A stretch of 6,053 nt of DNA, from NCBI GenBank assembly GCA_018383375.1, contig JAHAWW010000189.1, positions 1-6,053 of the forward strand, given 5' to 3'. This document shows, piece by piece, positions 5,440 through 6,053 of the stretch. The notes under the pieces were generated by a model. The model saw only the letters and a list, made by a program, of their open reading frames with translations. It had not been told where the DNA came from and did not search any database. A program made the position numbers and the translations under genes. Position 1 is the stretch's first letter, and every line of letters begins with the position of its first letter. This DNA comes from Prevotellamassilia sp. Its GTDB lineage: Bacteria > Bacteroidota > Bacteroidia > Bacteroidales > Bacteroidaceae.

Positions 5440-6053
5440 TACAATGTGTGGTTTTAGGGTTTGGGGAGGTATTGCCGTGAGTGGCAGAAGAATTGCCGTA
5501 GGTGGCAGAAGAGGCGTCGTGCGTGGCAGAGGGATTGTCGTTTACCTTATAATCAATCGGGGGTGTAACGGAGGCCTGTGTTTTACGACCGCTCTCAGAC
5601 ATTTCCAGCAGCAGGCCGAGCGGACAGAGGCATCTGCACCACGGACGGGGTATGAACAAGCCGGCCACTATGAAGACAATGGCCAAGACGATGACGCCAA
5701 GGCCTGCCGTGTGGAACGAGAAGAGGGCGAAGGGTTCGTAGTCGAGCAACCAAGCGCCGGCGCCAAACCACAGGGCGGCCAGCAAAGCCATCAAGGCAAC
5801 CATGCGCACCATGCGCATCATATTGAAAACCGATTGCGACACCTTAATCTTAGGCACGGGTAGCATCCAAGCCAGTTCTTGAAGGGCACCATAGGGGCAC
5901 ACCCAATTGCAATAATAATGTCGACGGCCCAGAATGGGCATGGCGATGGCTACAAGTAAGACAATGACCAGCGGCAAGTAGAGCAACGGGTCGAGTCCGT
6001 GACTAATCCAGCCTCTGAGCAACGACACCGAAAGCGTCTGTCCGGCCCAGAAG
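5432..6053 (-). CDS. Polytopic 4Fe-4S ferredoxin-type membrane protein (NapH/NosR-like), N-terminus missing
   Basis: The frame is open to the right edge, and 206 residues are visible beginning FWAGQTLSVSLLRGW. It has three probable transmembrane helices: about residues 20-42 (LDPLLYLPLVIVLLVAI), 83-102 and 118-134. Two Cys motifs, CNWVCP (visible residues 48-53) and CRCLCP (139-144), follow the C-x-x-x-C-P pattern of the polyferredoxin-like NapH/NosR/YccM/RdxA group, which carries electrons across or along the inner membrane. NosR-type relatives have a periplasmic FMN-binding domain in the N-terminal part, which would lie outside this window. No soluble double-ferredoxin tail follows. Instead the protein ends in a hydrophilic Ser/Thr/His/Asn tail made of seven-residue repeats. 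The gene overlaps the nitroreductase start by 8 bases. A GTG at 6028 is internal, because family-like sequence continues upstream of it. Confidence 0.85.
   Translation of the reverse strand, partial: FWAGQTLSVSLLRGWISHGLDPLLYLPLVIVLLVAIAMPILGRRHYYCNWVCPYGALQELAWMLPVPKIKVSQSVFNMMRMVRMVALMALLAALWFGAGAWLLDYEPFALFSFHTAGLGVIVLAIVFIVAGLFIPRPWCRCLCPLGLLLEMSESGRKTQASVTPPIDYKVNDNPSATHDASSATYGNSSATHGNTSPNPKTTHCND
5471..5533 (-). repeat. Three 21-base tandem repeats coding a heptapeptide tail
   Basis: Units 5471-5491 and 5492-5512 differ at two positions; unit 5513-5533 is more diverged but keeps the GTGGCAGA core, and a degenerate start of a fourth follows at 5534. Each unit is exactly seven codons, so gain or loss of units would keep the frame. 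On the coding strand they give S-A-T-H/Y-G/D-N/A-S repeats near the C-terminus of the Fe-S membrane protein, just before its overlap with the nitroreductase gene. Confidence 0.8.

Overview
This window looks like chromosomal DNA from a Bacteroidota member, most likely order Bacteroidales and perhaps Prevotella-like. The evidence is a good match to the Bacteroides-type promoter (TTTG, 20 bases, TACTTTTG), weak or absent Shine-Dalgarno sequences, a sulfatase gene tail, and a gene order (prephenate dehydratase, aminotransferase, DAHP synthase/chorismate mutase fusion, prephenate dehydrogenase) that I associate with this group. The genus is inferred.

Layout. Bases 1-119 (+) hold the last 38 codons of a sulfatase. 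Bases 120-581 are non-coding and carry an inverted repeat, an AT-rich palindrome, a 21-base tandem repeat and a strong hairpin that best fits a terminator for the minus-strand operon. Bases 582-4466 (-) are a tightly packed four-gene Phe/Tyr operon, transcribed right to left: pheA, a class I/II aminotransferase, a DAHP synthase-chorismate mutase fusion, and tyrA. Bases 4467-4809 are its control region. Bases 4810-6053 (-) hold a membrane-anchored nitroreductase and, overlapping its start, the C-terminal part of a NapH/NosR-type polytopic 4Fe-4S protein that runs off the right edge.

How the genes work together. The fusion protein makes DAHP, the first shikimate intermediate, and converts chorismate to prephenate. 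PheA and TyrA take prephenate to phenylpyruvate and 4-hydroxyphenylpyruvate. The aminotransferase is the obvious candidate to supply the amino group. The middle shikimate enzymes are not in the window.

The main discovery is the control region upstream of pheA. It reads as a complete ribosome-mediated transcription attenuator: a promoter, then a 17-codon leader peptide MLTNRSFYFYAYFYFAE with eight Phe/Tyr codons among nine consecutive codons, then an antiterminator arm two bases after the leader stop, then an intrinsic terminator whose 5' half is perfectly complementary to that arm. The Phe+Tyr composition, without Trp, matches the products of the operon.
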